Position numbers and translations under genes: made by a program. DNA of 64,000 bases from Streptomyces exfoliatus (GTDB lineage: Bacteria; Actinomycetota; Actinomycetes; Streptomycetales; Streptomycetaceae): NCBI RefSeq assembly GCF_000725545.1, contig NZ_JNZP01000008.1:175090-239089 (forward strand), in the 5' to 3' direction. Below the pieces are notes generated by a model. That model worked only from the letters and a program-made list of their open reading frames with translations, had not been told where the DNA came from and did not search any database. Shown piece by piece: positions 8,054-17,081 of the stretch; the first letter of the stretch is position 1; the number at the start of each line of letters is the position of its first letter.

Positions 8054-9286
8054 TCAGACCGCGTCACGCTCCACCGGGCAGCTCATACAGCGCGGCCCGC
8101 CCCGCCCCCGGCCCAGCTCGCTGCCCGGGATCTCGATCACCTCGATGCCCTGCTTCCGCAGATGCGTGTTCGTGGTGGCGTTCCGCTCGTACGCGACGAC
8201 CACACCCGGCTCCACGGCGAGCACGTTGCACCCGTCGTCCCACTGCTCGCGCTCGGCCGCGTGCACGTCCTGCGTCGCCGTCAGGACCCGGATCTCCTGC
8301 AGCCCGAGCGCCGCCGCGATGGCGCTGTGCATCCGCTCCGGCGGGTGGTCGGTCACCCGCAGCGGCTGGCCCGCGTCCCCCGGTTCGATCGTGTACGAGC
8401 GGAGCATCCCGAGCCCCCCGTACTGGGTGAACGTGTCCTGGTCCACCATCGTCATCACCGTGTCCAGGTGCATGAACGCCCGCCGTTTCGGCATGTCGAG
8501 CGCGACGATCGTGCGCGCCGAACCGGCCGCGAACATGCCCCGCGCCAGCATCTCCACCGCCTGCGGGGTCGTCCGCTCGCTCATCCCGATGAGCACGGCG
8601 CCGTTGCCGATGACGAGGACGTCCCCGCCCTCGATCGTCGACGGATAGTCGGCCTGCCCCTCCGACCAGTGGTGGAACGGCCCCGCCCCGGCACCGGTGA
8701 ACAGCGGATGGTGCTTGTAGATCGCCTCGAAGTGCACGGTCTCGCGCTGCCGGGCCGGCCAGCGCATCGCGTTGATCGAGACGCCGTCGTAGATCCAGGC
8801 CGAGGTGTCCCGGGTGAAGAGGTGGTTCGGCAGCGGACCGAGGAGGAAGTCGTCCAGGTCCAGGGCGTGGAACCGGACCGAGGTCGGCTCCCGGTGCGCC
8901 ACCAGGAACTCCCGCTTCGTCATCCCGCCCACCAGCGCCTCCCGCAGCGCGACCGCGTCCAGCGAGTCGAACGCCGCGCGGAGGTGGTCGGTGGCCAGCG
9001 GCCCGTACTCCTTCTCGTCGAAGACCCGGTCGAGCACGAGCGCGCGGGCGGCCGGCACCTCCAGGGCCTCGCTCAGCAGGTCGCCGAAAAGATGCACCTC
9101 CACCCCCCTGTCCCGCAGCACGTCCGCGAACCCGTCGTGCTCCTGCCGGGCCCGGCGCACCCAGAGCACGTCGTCGAAGAGGAGGGCGTCCTTGTTACTG
9201 GGGGTGAGCCGCTTCAGCTCCAGATCGGGCCGGTGCAGGATGACGCGGCGCAGCCGCCCGGTTTCGGAGTCGACATGGAATCCCAT
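8054..9286 (-). CDS. arcA: Arginine deiminase
   Basis: A 410-residue guanidino-group-modifying enzyme. Visible signatures are [35 protein letters not shown] and the C-terminal nucleophile motif [13 protein letters not shown], whose Cys attacks the guanidinium. It hydrolyses arginine to citrulline and ammonia; the citrulline passes to the adjacent ornithine carbamoyltransferase to yield carbamoyl phosphate for ATP. Length and motifs match the family throughout. It begins 64 bp after the end of the conflict operon and may share transcription with it. Confidence 0.95.
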   Translation of the reverse strand: MGFHVDSETGRLRRVILHRPDLELKRLTPSNKDALLFDDVLWVRRARQEHDGFADVLRDRGVEVHLFGDLLSEALEVPAARALVLDRVFDEKEYGPLATDHLRAAFDSLDAVALREALVGGMTKREFLVAHREPTSVRFHALDLDDFLLGPLPNHLFTRDTSAWIYDGVSINAMRWPARQRETVHFEAIYKHHPLFTGAGAGPFHHWSEGQADYPSTIEGGDVLVIGNGAVLIGMSERTTPQAVEMLARGMFAAGSARTIVALDMPKRRAFMHLDTVMTMVDQDTFTQYGGLGMLRSYTIEPGDAGQPLRVTDHPPERMHSAIAAALGLQEIRVLTATQDVHAAEREQWDDGCNVLAVEPGVVVAYERNATTNTHLRKQGIEVIEIPGSELGRGRGGPRCMSCPVERDAV

Positions 9287-9350
9287 GCGCCCATCCTGAC
9301 GGAGCCGGGCGGCCGAGTCCCGCGTTTCGGGCCAGGCGCGGACGGCAGGG

Positions 9351-11261
9351 CTACCGGTACGACGCTCCCCCGCCGGGGCGGGGAGCCGTGCGGGGCACGC
9401 CGTACGCCTCCTTCAGGAGGGTCACCCAGACCACCTCCGGCAGGCCGGGGCGCTCGCCGTCGACGATCAGCCAGAAGGCTTCGCGGGCGGACGGCGCCGG
9501 GCTCGTACGGAGCCGGGAGAGCAGCGCGGCGACCGTGCCGACCGGGCCGTCGCCGCCGGCGAGGACCGGGCGGACCGCCCAGAGGTGCAGCTCGGCGGCG
9601 TTGGCCGCGCGCTGCTCCTCCGGCGGGTCGGACGGGTCGGCCTCGGCGCCCGGCGGCGCGACGGCCCAGAGGTCCTGGCCGAGGACCTCCGCGCAGAGCT
9701 CCCGGCGCAGCGGATGCTCCCAGGACGGCAGGCGGCGGGCGACCTCCCCGAGGAGGAGGGTGAGGACGACGTAGGCCTGCGGGCGGCCCAGCGCGGCGAG
9801 CAGTTCGCGGCTGCCGGCCCGCTCGACGAGCCCCCGGGCCTCCTCCACGGTGCGGGCGGCCGACAGCTTGTGCACGAGCCCGGTCTCGACGTCCTTCTCC
9901 CGCCCGCGCACCCTGGGCCAGGAACGCCCGGGGGCCGCGCTCGGGCCGGTCCACTCGGGCGCGACCTGGGGCAGCACGGGGCGGGGGTACGGGTCGGCCC
10001 CGGGGCGGTGCGACGGCTCCGGCGGTCCGGTCCTGAGGGCTCGGCCCTCGTGGCTACGCGGCGCGGGTGTCGGTTCCGGAACCGGTTCGGGAGTCGGTTC
10101 GGGGGTCGGAACCGGCATCGGTTCCGGCGCCGGATCGACCTGCGACTCGGGCTCCGGCTTCGGCTCGCTCTGCGGTACGGCGCCCGCCACGGCCGTCGGC
10201 CCGCTCCCGGGCGGCGCCGGCCGCGGATCCGGGCGGAACCACAGGTCCGGGCGTTCCGTCGGGCCGGGGAAGCCGGGGGCCGGGGCCCACGGGTTCCGGC
10301 CGGTGAGGCCGGCCGCCTGCGCGGGGACGTGCGGAGCGGTCGGGGCGGTCGGGGTGGTCGGGCTGCCCGCCCGGCCGTCGAGGGCGGCGAGCGCGCGCGT
10401 GGCCGTCTCCAGGAGGGGGCCGCGTCGGGCGGAGGAGGCCGCGTGGAGGGCGCTGCCGACCGCGTACTCGCCGCCCTCGCCCTCCGCGACCCCCTGGAGG
10501 TGGTGGCGGACGAGCCGGGCCGCGATCTCCTCAGCCGCGTCGCCGATCCGCTCCCGTGGATCGACCCGGCGGCGTTCGGTGTTGCGGCTCGCGGCGCCGG
10601 ACCAGCGGCCGACGAACACGAAGCGGAGCGCGGGGAGTTCGACGGTGTCGTGGGTGGCGAAGGTCCACCGGCGGTCGGTGAGCGTGCCGAACATGCTGTG
10701 CAGCCCCCAGAGAACCTGGCAGGCAGTGTCGCCCCGTTCGTCGAGGACGGTGAAGCGCTCGTCCGGGTGGCGCAGCAACTCCGCGACCGCACCGGTGAGT
10801 TCCTCGTCCGCGTACGCCAGGATCCGGTCGAGTTCCCCCTGCCCCCGGCCGGTCGCCGGGACGAGGACGTCCTCGGGGACGACCGGCAGCCGGCCGCGCG
10901 CCTCGGCGGCGTTCAGCTCGGCCCCCTCCCAGTTCCAGGCGTGCAACCCGAGGCAGACCGCCGGTTCGAGGAGCGCGGGAGAGCCGACGAGGGCGTGGCA
11001 GAGCACGGAGGTCCCGCCGTCGGCGTCCGCGAACGGGGTGCGCCGGATCAGCATCACGTCCGCGCGCCGCTGGAGCCGGATCAGGGCCGGCCGGGTCTCC
11101 TCGCCGCTCGCGCGGAGCACGGGTCCCGAGGTCCTGAAGAGGTTCTCCGCCTCCTCCCGGGGGCCCGACCAGGCCACCGGGCCGAATCCGGTGCTGCCGG
11201 TGAGGTTCTCGCTGTCCCAGCGGAAGACGATCTGGTCGACCTCGTTCTCCGACCGTGTCAT
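9351..11261 (-). CDS. Protein resembling GTPase-associated protein 1 (GAP1)
   Basis: A 636-residue soluble protein, last gene of the conflict operon. Residues ~1-300 form a mixed alpha/beta region ([47 protein letters not shown]) whose pattern recalls the GAP1-N region of GTPase-associated protein 1 families described in prokaryotic conflict operons. A long Pro/Glu/Thr-rich linker (nt ~10040-10200) leads to a helical C-terminal domain ([19 protein letters not shown]). The start ATG overlaps the stop of the GTPase-fusion gene by four bases, which fits a GTPase partner. Family assignment is by remembered pattern; no catalytic motif is evident. Confidence 0.5.
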   Translation of the reverse strand: MTRSENEVDQIVFRWDSENLTGSTGFGPVAWSGPREEAENLFRTSGPVLRASGEETRPALIRLQRRADVMLIRRTPFADADGGTSVLCHALVGSPALLEPAVCLGLHAWNWEGAELNAAEARGRLPVVPEDVLVPATGRGQGELDRILAYADEELTGAVAELLRHPDERFTVLDERGDTACQVLWGLHSMFGTLTDRRWTFATHDTVELPALRFVFVGRWSGAASRNTERRRVDPRERIGDAAEEIAARLVRHHLQGVAEGEGGEYAVGSALHAASSARRGPLLETATRALAALDGRAGSPTTPTAPTAPHVPAQAAGLTGRNPWAPAPGFPGPTERPDLWFRPDPRPAPPGSGPTAVAGAVPQSEPKPEPESQVDPAPEPMPVPTPEPTPEPVPEPTPAPRSHEGRALRTGPPEPSHRPGADPYPRPVLPQVAPEWTGPSAAPGRSWPRVRGREKDVETGLVHKLSAARTVEEARGLVERAGSRELLAALGRPQAYVVLTLLLGEVARRLPSWEHPLRRELCAEVLGQDLWAVAPPGAEADPSDPPEEQRAANAAELHLWAVRPVLAGGDGPVGTVAALLSRLRTSPAPSAREAFWLIVDGERPGLPEVVWVTLLKEAYGVPRTAPRPGGGASYR

Positions 11262-13507
11262 CGGACGATCCCCTCGGTAGGGCCCGCGGGTCGCGCCCCG
11301 GGCAGCAGCCCGCACAGGGCGAAGAGCGAAAGGAGCGGCGCGAGGACCCGGCGCGGCCGGGCCCCGTGCGGAAACCGGTCGCCGCGGGCCTGTCCGCCGG
11401 TCGCGGCGACGAAGTGCAGGGTGCAGTCGGCGCAGTCGTCGAAGGGCTTGAGCCAGGCGGGGCTGGCGTGCTGGGCGAGGAAGGCGTACGCGTCCCGGCT
11501 CTCGGCCCGCGGGACGGCGGGGTCGTGGGGGCCGGGCAGGGCGCGGCCGAGCCAGCGGTCGACGACCGGTTCGAAGCGCACCAGGTCGCTCTTGTTGACG
11601 GCGAGCGCGGCCGGGGCGGCGACGAGCCCGCCGCGCTGCCGTGGGATGCGGTTCAGGACGGTGGCGAAGGCCTCGTCGCCGAGGTCGCGCCGGCGCAGCC
11701 CGCTCTGTTCCCGCACCGGGTCGAGGGAGGGCATCCGGAGCGCGCGCAGCGGGTCGAGGACGAAGATGAACGCGTCGACGCCCATGAGGAAGCGGCCGAC
11801 CTCGCTGTCCTGGGCCAGGTCCTCGCCGGCGAGGTCGAAGAAGACGACGGGCCGGGGTGTCGCGCCGCCCGCGGAGACGAGCAGCCCGTCGGCGAACCGC
11901 GCGAAGGTCTGCTGACCCGTGCGCCCCAACTGCCGCCCCTGCTGGAGGCTCTGGACGCGTTCGCGCAGGTAGGTGCGGTGCGCCTCCGGGTTGAGCGGCC
12001 GGCATTTCAGCCCGTACGGTTCGAGACCTCCGAGTTCGACCTCGCCGAGCATGGCGGCGAGGAGGTGGGTCTTGCCGACGGAGGAGCTGCCGACGAGGGC
12101 GATGGAGAGCGGCTCCCCGTTCGTGAGGTAGGGCACGGGCAGTTCGTGTCCCTCGTCGCCGTCCCGGGTGTGCGGACAGAGGTGGTACGCCTTGCGCAGG
12201 GCGTCCGACAGGTGACCGGGGCGGCGTTCGCCGCTGAGGTCGAGCGGGATGCGGTTGCCCTTGGCGTCGATGGTGACCAGCAGCCGTTCGTCGTACTCGA
12301 CGGGGAGCAGGCAGTGCGGGCACATCCGGCTCCGGGCCGGCGGCGCGGGGACGGGTTCGGGCGCGGGCGCGGCGGGGCGGGCCGTTTCGTCGCCGCCGAA
12401 GACCCGGCGGAACACGGAGGTGCGCGGGGACCGCGGGCCCTGGACGGGGGCGTCCTGGGCGTCCCCCGCCGGTCCCGCACCGGGCCGGGCTTCCCCGGAC
12501 AGCGCGCGCTTGCGTGCGATCTGGGTGTCGTACTCGGCGCGCCAGCGGTCGAGCGGGTCCGCCGCGCCCGCGCCGGTGGCGAGCGGATCGGGTACGTGGA
12601 GGAGCCGCAGCAGCTCGGTCGGGTGCGGGCGCCGCTCCGCCTCCCTGGCGAAGAGACCGCTGTGTTCGAGGGCGGCGAGGCGCCGGTAGTCGGCGAGGTC
12701 CGCAGGGGGGCCCTCGCCGCGGTCGGGGCGGCCTGAGAGCAGGAAGTAGGCGATCTCGGCGACGGACCACAGGTCGTCGCGCGGGTCGGCGGCGCCGTGG
12801 CCCGCGCGCTGTTCGGGCGAGGCCCAGGGGGCGGCGCCGAAGGGCTCGCGGGTCTCCCCGGCGCGCAGTGCCGCGTACGGTTCGCAGAGCCGCACCCGTG
12901 CGCCGTCCCACCGTACGGTGTCGGGGGTGATCGCCCGGTGGACGAGGTCCACGTCGCCCAGGAGGCGTACGGCCATGGCGAGTTGGCCGGTGATCCGCTC
13001 CTGGTCCTCGGCGGCGAGGCGGCCCGCCCAGTCGGAGAGCGGACGCCCGCCCGGCGGCCGGTACAGCACGAAGGGCTCGGCCGCCGTCAGGTCGAAGCCG
13101 ACGACCCGCGGCAGTACGGCACCGAACTTGGCGCCGCCGTAGCGTCGTTCGAGGGCCACGGCGGCGGCCACCTCGCGTTCCAGGAGCCCGTACGCGTCGG
13201 GGTCGCGCTGCGGGGACGACGTGAGGCGGTACTGGTGGACCGGTACCGCCCCCGTGCCCAGGAGGGCCCGGCGGACGAGGATGCCCGGACGCCCTGGCGG
13301 CCTGCGGTCCTCCCCGTAGCGGACGGCGAAGCGGACCTGTGCCTCCTGGTGGTTCAGGAACTCCAGCTCCTGGTAGTACGGGTGGGGCGGCGGGCTCGGC
13401 TCGCCGATGTGGTCGGGGTGGTCCGGGCCGATGGGCTGCTGCGGGTCGGGCGGGCGGTGTGCGTCGGGCGGGCCGTCCGGGTCGTGCGGGCGGTTCTGGT
13501 CGGTCAC
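11258..13507 (-). CDS. Pseudokinase / zinc-ribbon / P-loop GTPase fusion protein
   Basis: A 749-residue multidomain protein. Residues ~40-310 resemble a Ser/Thr kinase fold but look catalytically dead: the HRD loop reads VHRAITPDTVRW, and the DFG region is not recognisable, although the DDLWSVAEIAYFLLSGR helix remains. A zinc-ribbon-like CPHC (residue ~400) is followed by CPHTRD. A P-loop GSSSVGKTHLLAAMLGE then starts a GTPase-like domain with DLAGEDLAQDS (switch II/Walker B) and NKSD (G4). It starts at a GTG inside the upstream stop (GTGA) and overlaps the downstream GAP1-like gene. I infer a GTP-dependent switch with a sensor pseudokinase. Confidence 0.65.
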   Translation of the reverse strand: MTDQNRPHDPDGPPDAHRPPDPQQPIGPDHPDHIGEPSPPPHPYYQELEFLNHQEAQVRFAVRYGEDRRPPGRPGILVRRALLGTGAVPVHQYRLTSSPQRDPDAYGLLEREVAAAVALERRYGGAKFGAVLPRVVGFDLTAAEPFVLYRPPGGRPLSDWAGRLAAEDQERITGQLAMAVRLLGDVDLVHRAITPDTVRWDGARVRLCEPYAALRAGETREPFGAAPWASPEQRAGHGAADPRDDLWSVAEIAYFLLSGRPDRGEGPPADLADYRRLAALEHSGLFAREAERRPHPTELLRLLHVPDPLATGAGAADPLDRWRAEYDTQIARKRALSGEARPGAGPAGDAQDAPVQGPRSPRTSVFRRVFGGDETARPAAPAPEPVPAPPARSRMCPHCLLPVEYDERLLVTIDAKGNRIPLDLSGERRPGHLSDALRKAYHLCPHTRDGDEGHELPVPYLTNGEPLSIALVGSSSVGKTHLLAAMLGEVELGGLEPYGLKCRPLNPEAHRTYLRERVQSLQQGRQLGRTGQQTFARFADGLLVSAGGATPRPVVFFDLAGEDLAQDSEVGRFLMGVDAFIFVLDPLRALRMPSLDPVREQSGLRRRDLGDEAFATVLNRIPRQRGGLVAAPAALAVNKSDLVRFEPVVDRWLGRALPGPHDPAVPRAESRDAYAFLAQHASPAWLKPFDDCADCTLHFVAATGGQARGDRFPHGARPRRVLAPLLSLFALCGLLPGARPAGPTEGIVR

Positions 13508-16125
13508 CGTTCTCCTGCCTCCTCAGCGCGGACGGTGTGCACGACGTCCGTGCGCAGGGGTACGAGGCGGAGGATTCCGGCGTGGCGCCCCGCACCGGTC
13601 CACACGACGTCCTCGGAGGTACCCCGCCAGACGTCCTCCCCCGCGGTCCCGCGCCGCATCGCCTCGGGCACGAAGCGGACCTGCCGGGCGGCGAGCGGGT
13701 CGTGGGAGAGCAGCCGCTGGTGCTCGGGGCCGCAGAGCGCCACCGTGCGGCCGGGGTCGTCCTCGGCGAGCAGCAGCCGGGCCACCGCGTCCGGGGCGAC
13801 CCCGGTGAGCCGGGCGGCGTCGGGCCGGTCGGAACGGTCGGTGAGCGCCGTGGCGAGGCCGGACAGCGCGTCCGGGTCGCGCAGACCGTCGTAGCGGGGT
13901 GGCGGCGAGGCGGCGACGTCGCGTTCGAGGCGGACCCGGGTCTCGTCCAGGAGTTCCGCCATCCGCTGCTCGTGGACGGCGGACACGGCGGCTCCGGGAT
14001 CGCGCTCGATGCCGGCCCAGCACCGGTCGAGGATCAGCAGGGTGCCCGCGACGAGGTCGGCGACGAGGGTGTCGACGAGCAGGGGGCCGCCGTCCCCGTA
14101 CCGCCGCTCCAGCCACGCGGGCGCGGGCAGGGAGGAGGGCTCCCCCGAGGGAGCGGAGGGAACGGTGGTACGGCGAGGGTCACGGTCGGAGGCGCCGCGA
14201 GGGTCACGAGCGGAGGCAGCCGACGGGTACGGGGACGCGGCCGGGGGCGGGGGCGGTGCCGGGGCGCGCACCGGATCGGGTTCCTCGTCCATGTCGGACC
14301 AGACGTCCTCCTCACCCCCGTCCGCCGACCAGTCGTCCCAGCTCCAGGCCGCCGTACCGCCGTCCGGGGCCGGTGGCGGCACGTCCTCCGTCTCCGCGAA
14401 TTCCGGGTCCGTCCGCCCGTACGGACGGGACGTCCCGGACGGATCCGGCTGCCCGTCCCCGTCGGCCGTCTCCGCGAGACCCCGGAGCAGCCGGGCGATC
14501 GCCCCCGCCCCGGCCGAGCAGTGGTGCCGCACCTCGGCGAAGAGCCAGTCGTGCACGGCCGTCGTGACCACCAGGGCCTGCGTCTCCCGCAGGATCCGCC
14601 AGGCCTCCTCCGGGTCCGCCCGCGCCCACCAGTCGTCCACGGCCCGCGTCCAGTCGCGCAGCGCGAGGAGGACGACGGCCGCCACCGAGACGGTGAGCGC
14701 CACGGCCGCCGCCCAGAGCGGCGGTCCGAGGTACAGCCCGAGGCCCGCCCCCGCGAGGCCGCCGACCAGACCGCCGAAGAGCCGGGGCGCCGCACCCGTG
14801 GCGCCGCCGCCGTCGATCCGCCCGTCGGGCGAGCGGTTCGGCCTGCGCCGCAGCATCAGATGGGCGAGTCCGGCGGCGAGGACGCCGACGGCCGGGCCGA
14901 GGACCCAGCCGAGGACCGGCCAGACTCCGGCGATCAGCGCCAGGACCCCCGTCACGGCGAGGGCCGCGGGGCGCGAACCGCCGGCGGTGAAGGGATGGCG
15001 AGCACCGAGCCTTCGCAGCCGCTCCGGCCCGCAGAGCGCGTCGAGCCGGGCGAGCCGGGCGGCGCTGCCGACGGGTGCGGTACGGGCCGAGAGCGCGGCG
15101 AGCCGGGCCGCCACGGAGCGCAGCGGCAGCCCCTTGCCGATCAGGTCGTGGGTGTGGTCGCGCAGGGCGGGGACGATCCCCGCCCGCGACATCTCCCGTG
15201 GCATCTCGGGCAGTTCGATGCCCCGGTCGCGCAGCACGCCCCGGTGTTCGGCGGTGAGCCGGCTGCCGCCCGCCGCGCCGAACGCGTCCGCGACGGCCGT
15301 CCGGAACCGCTCCAGCTCCTCCGCCACCCGTTCGATGTCGCCCGGCAGGTCGACGGTGCGGCCGGCATCGCCGAGGAGTCCCGCCGCGCCCCGGATCCGG
15401 TGGTAGCCGTCGACGGCGAGGCCGACGGCCTCGTCGCAGGCGGCGAGGCGGGAACCCGCCCGGCCCTGCGGCGGGAGCCAGCGGTGATCGGAGAGGGATC
15501 GCGGAACGCCCTCGTCGAGGAGCAGCGCGAGTGCGGCCGGCACCTGTTCGGCGGAGGCGGCGCCGGCCGGGACGTCCGGGCCGGTCAGCCCCTCCACCGC
15601 CTGTCGCCAGGCACGCGCCCGCGCCTCGTCGGTGAGGTCGTGCTCCAGGACGCGCACGGCGGGCACGGCGACGCCGTGCACCACCTCGCCCAGTGCGCGC
15701 AGGACGGCGTCGAAGACCTCGGGCGTGGACAGGACGTCGACGAGCGGGCGCAGGACGGCCTCGCCCGGTAGGCCGTCCTCCGCCGTGTCGAACAGCCACA
15801 GGATCCCGGCGGCGGGCGGACGGAGGGTGAGGGTGCGGCTCAGGTTCCGGTCGCTCCGGGAGCCGACGGCGAGACAGACGATGTGGGCGGGACCGTAGGA
15901 CGAGAGGCGTTCGTAGAGCAGTTGGTGGGAGACGAGCCGGTCGGCGTCGTCGAGGACGAGGAAGCGTCGCTCGCCGCCGGTCTGCGGGGCGTCCAGGGCG
16001 GTGCGCACGGCGGCCTCGTGGCCGGAGCCGCCGCCGGAGTCGTGGTCGTACGCGCCCGCCGTCCGCAGGTCGAGGCAGACGGCATGGCCGGGCAGCGGCC
16101 GTTCGGGCAGGACGCGCGGGCTCAC
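13504..16125 (-). CDS. Large membrane protein of the conflict operon, unknown function
   Basis: An 873-residue protein that I do not recognise as a named family. The N-terminal ~350 residues are soluble (RRFLVLDDADRLVSHQLLY; HIVCLAVGSRSDRNLSRTL) and may be a degenerate Rossmann or NTPase-like region; no Walker A is seen. About four hydrophobic segments follow around residues 395-490 (ALAVTGVLALIAGVWPVLGW; LWAAAVALTVSVAAVVLLAL). A Pro/Asp/Trp-rich low-complexity linker then leads to a helical C-terminal region (LVDTLVADLVAGTLLILDRC). Both ends overlap neighbours by four bases (GTGA), so it is made together with the tubulin-like and GTPase proteins and probably anchors them at the membrane. Confidence 0.6.
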   Translation of the reverse strand: MSPRVLPERPLPGHAVCLDLRTAGAYDHDSGGGSGHEAAVRTALDAPQTGGERRFLVLDDADRLVSHQLLYERLSSYGPAHIVCLAVGSRSDRNLSRTLTLRPPAAGILWLFDTAEDGLPGEAVLRPLVDVLSTPEVFDAVLRALGEVVHGVAVPAVRVLEHDLTDEARARAWRQAVEGLTGPDVPAGAASAEQVPAALALLLDEGVPRSLSDHRWLPPQGRAGSRLAACDEAVGLAVDGYHRIRGAAGLLGDAGRTVDLPGDIERVAEELERFRTAVADAFGAAGGSRLTAEHRGVLRDRGIELPEMPREMSRAGIVPALRDHTHDLIGKGLPLRSVAARLAALSARTAPVGSAARLARLDALCGPERLRRLGARHPFTAGGSRPAALAVTGVLALIAGVWPVLGWVLGPAVGVLAAGLAHLMLRRRPNRSPDGRIDGGGATGAAPRLFGGLVGGLAGAGLGLYLGPPLWAAAVALTVSVAAVVLLALRDWTRAVDDWWARADPEEAWRILRETQALVVTTAVHDWLFAEVRHHCSAGAGAIARLLRGLAETADGDGQPDPSGTSRPYGRTDPEFAETEDVPPPAPDGGTAAWSWDDWSADGGEEDVWSDMDEEPDPVRAPAPPPPPAASPYPSAASARDPRGASDRDPRRTTVPSAPSGEPSSLPAPAWLERRYGDGGPLLVDTLVADLVAGTLLILDRCWAGIERDPGAAVSAVHEQRMAELLDETRVRLERDVAASPPPRYDGLRDPDALSGLATALTDRSDRPDAARLTGVAPDAVARLLLAEDDPGRTVALCGPEHQRLLSHDPLAARQVRFVPEAMRRGTAGEDVWRGTSEDVVWTGAGRHAGILRLVPLRTDVVHTVRAEEAGER

Positions 16126-17018
16126 TCCGCCTCCCCGCGCGGAGCACCGTGGTCCGGCCCGAAGTCGGGACCCCAGTCCGGTTCCGGTTCCGGCTCCAGC
16201 TCCCAGTCGCCCTCGTAGACGGACGACCGCGGCGGCCGCGCCTCGGCGGCAGGGGCGGGCGCGGGGGCAGGGTGGCCGTAGGCGGTCCTGGGGTCGGGCC
16301 GGTCACCGGCGCCGGGGCCCGTTCCGTTCTCGTACGTGGTACGGGGGCCGGGCCCGTTCTCGTACACGTACCTGTCTCCGTACCCGTATCCGTCCCCGTC
16401 CCCGTATCCGGAGCGGGGGCTCCGCTGTCCGGCCTGCTCCGGCACCGGCCTCAGGCCCTGACCCTGGCCCTGACGCCGGCCCTGGCCCCGCGCCTGCGGC
16501 CGCCCGCCGCGCGGCCCGTGCCGTTCGTACAGGGTCCGCAGGTTGGGTCGCGTCGCGCGGGCCGCCTCGGGGAAGCGCATCTCGAGGGCGCCGGGGTAGG
16601 TGACCTCCCAGAAGTGGCGCAGGGGGGCCAGCCATTCGGCGTCGTGGTCGCCGTACCCCCCGCGCCCCCGGTCATCGGGGTCGCCGTACTCCGCGGCGAG
16701 TTCGTCGATCAGGGCGAGCTGGCGCGGGGCGACCTGCTCCACGAAGTGGGTGAAGAGCGGGGACGGCGCCGCCGGCACCTGCGCGAGGCCCTTGGGCAGG
16801 GCCTGCATGAGGCGCTCGCAGAACTGCTCGATGATCTGTCCCTCGTCGAGCAGCGCCCAGCGCTCGTACGCGCGCAGCAGCCCCGCCCAGCTCGACAGCG
16901 AGCCGTCGAAGCCTTCGAGGCGGAGCGACATGGTCGCGGACTCGCCGTCCTGGAGGCGGATGCGGACGACGTGGGGCGAGCCGGCCGGGCCCTGGGCGTC
17001 GACGTGTCCGTTCCACAT
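16122..17018 (-). CDS. C-terminal continuation of the tubulin-like protein behind an in-frame TAG
   Basis: This frame is the same as that of the upstream tubulin-like gene and stays open back to 17081; only the TAG at 17082-17084 separates them. Residues encoded right after the TAG (DDWLVSTEHDRQRILHRLL) read as coding sequence. The first ATG (17018) has no Shine-Dalgarno, so an independent gene is unlikely. Content: a beta-rich start (VRIRLQDGESATMSLRLEG), a helical middle, then low-complexity Gly/Arg/Gln, Gly/Tyr/Asp and Pro/Glu tails. With the upstream part the total would be ~1180 residues, near what I remember for Tubulin_2 proteins in Streptomyces. It could be a nonsense mutation, a sequencing error or readthrough. 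Confidence 0.6.
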   Translation of the reverse strand: MWNGHVDAQGPAGSPHVVRIRLQDGESATMSLRLEGFDGSLSSWAGLLRAYERWALLDEGQIIEQFCERLMQALPKGLAQVPAAPSPLFTHFVEQVAPRQLALIDELAAEYGDPDDRGRGGYGDHDAEWLAPLRHFWEVTYPGALEMRFPEAARATRPNLRTLYERHGPRGGRPQARGQGRRQGQGQGLRPVPEQAGQRSPRSGYGDGDGYGYGDRYVYENGPGPRTTYENGTGPGAGDRPDPRTAYGHPAPAPAPAAEARPPRSSVYEGDWELEPEPEPDWGPDFGPDHGAPRGEAE

Positions 17019-17081
17019 GGCGCAGAGCAGCCGGTGCAGGATGCGCTGCCGGTCGTGTTCGGTGGAGACCAGCCAGTCGTC

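Noticed and set aside
5365..8430. A 1021-codon open frame on the plus strand.
   Set aside because: It is antisense to the hydratase, argF and neighbouring genes; the composition (Gly/Glu/Val runs) is typical of antisense frames in high-GC DNA and no motif is present.
11262..13595. Upstream extension of the GAP1-like frame to 1414 codons.
   Set aside because: The added part is Arg/Pro-rich and lies wholly within the pseudokinase-GTPase gene in another frame; the ATG at 11261 overlapping the upstream stop is the natural start.
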